From Streptomyces sp. ATexAB-D23 (lineage in GTDB: Bacteria > Actinomycetota > Actinomycetes > Streptomycetales > Streptomycetaceae): DNA of 64,000 bases. Shown here one piece after another: positions 63,592 through 64,000 of the stretch. Where the stretch lies: assembly GCF_000373645.1 (NCBI RefSeq), contig NZ_KB892006.1, positions 62,001 to 126,000 on the forward strand, in the 5' to 3' direction. The first letter of the stretch is position 1, and every line of letters starts with the position of its first letter. The notes beneath the pieces are model-generated. The model saw only the letters and a program-made list of their open reading frames with translations. It had not been told where the DNA came from and did not search any database. The translations under genes and the position numbers were made by a program.

Positions 63592-64000
63592 ATGGCCGAC
63601 CACGCAACCCACGACGCCCAAGCGCGGGCCAGCCTGCATCTTCTGGTGCGGGACATCGAGCGGGTCCGGCGGCAGGTGGACGCACTGCGCACGCTCACCG
63701 CCCAACTGGGCAACGTCTACCGTCCACGCCGCTCCGGCCCGTCCGCGGGCTTCGTCGTCTACGGCAGGGCCCCGGCCCCCACGGTCAGACTGGCCCAGGA
63801 ACTGCGGGACAGCGTCGAGACCCTGGTCACGGCGGCCGTGGACTTCGACCGTTCGCTGGGCTTCTCCTGGGACGCGGTGGGCTCCGCGCTCGGGGTCACC
63901 AAGCAGGCCGTCCACCGCCGCTACGGCGCACGGCGTGCCGCACCGCAGCCCGCGTCGGGCGAGACCGGCGCCGAGGTCGTGGCGCAGCGCCCGTCGCCGG
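63592..64000 (+). CDS. small DNA-binding protein (HTH), incomplete at the window edge
   Basis: The frame runs from ATG 63592 (GAGAGG upstream at 63579-63584) off the right end, 136 codons seen. It starts [34 protein letters not shown], a charged helix. A helix-turn-helix lies at about residues 93-115 ([22 protein letters not shown]), a Streptomyces-type conserved motif where [12 protein letters not shown] fits the HTH. The C-terminus is missing. Possibly a nucleoid- or regulatory-type protein; function unknown. Confidence 0.75.
   Translation, partial: MADHATHDAQARASLHLLVRDIERVRRQVDALRTLTAQLGNVYRPRRSGPSAGFVVYGRAPAPTVRLAQELRDSVETLVTAAVDFDRSLGFSWDAVGSALGVTKQAVHRRYGARRAAPQPASGETGAEVVAQRPSP

Overview
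The window is high-GC actinomycete DNA, almost certainly Streptomyces. Signs of this are pervasive GC-rich third positions, many GTG starts, ATGA/GTGA-coupled genes, rare TTA codons, an FMN-riboswitch rib/his operon, a DasR-type chitinase promoter and a mycothiol-type maleylpyruvate isomerase family. All calls come from reading the sequence; no database search was run.

Left part (about 1-24 kb): an accessory biosynthetic locus built on an enediyne-type iterative polyketide synthase. The operon unbV-unbU-pksE-tebC-flavin reductase (17825 down to 7900, minus strand) has every junction overlapping by 4 bp. unbL plus a P450 (5365-7742, plus strand) complete the five-gene 'minimal enediyne PKS cassette' (UnbL/UnbV/UnbU/PKSE/TEBC). 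Around it lie a GMC oxidoreductase, a carotenoid-oxygenase-family protein, a polytopic membrane protein, two AhpD/carboxymuconolactone-type CxxC proteins flanking an SDR, a DHA2 efflux pump, a TetR regulator and an AraC-type regulator with a TTA codon. I recognise none of the other tailoring genes expected of a true enediyne warhead here, and a polyene-cleaving family sits inside the locus. The likely product is therefore an oxidised or cleaved PKSE polyene rather than a classical enediyne, although genes outside the window could change this.

Middle (24-31.5 kb): minus-strand genes for two maleylpyruvate-isomerase-like proteins, an NAD-dependent epimerase (TTA codon), a UbiB/ABC1 kinase-like protein, a MerR regulator and a Tat-type C39-like peptidase, then a uridine-kinase-like gene. 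A possible small RNA lies at about 31.54-31.64 kb.

Right part (31.8-64 kb): conserved, core-like genes. These are an EccA/CbxX-like AAA+ protein, two CNNM/CBS transporters, the FMN-riboswitch operon ribD-ribE-ribM-ribAB-ribH-hisE-hisG-PH protein, a GH18 chitinase, a ROK repressor with a divergent MFS gene, a uracil/xanthine permease and a GH6 glucanase. They are followed by an amino-acid-monooxygenase/amidase/Lrp/ALDH set, a GuaB1-type enzyme, an orphan sesquiterpene synthase, a SorC-type regulator, rpe, rsmB, fmt and a truncated DNA-binding protein.

Non-coding highlights are a roughly 400-bp inverted-repeat element between the chitinase and ROK genes that supplies the ROK C-terminus, an 11-unit TGCGGT array, an 81% identical 47-bp direct repeat that carries a duplicated Shine-Dalgarno/start region before the AraC gene, phased CGTTGCGC repeats next to an Lrp gene, and several very long perfect-stem terminators.
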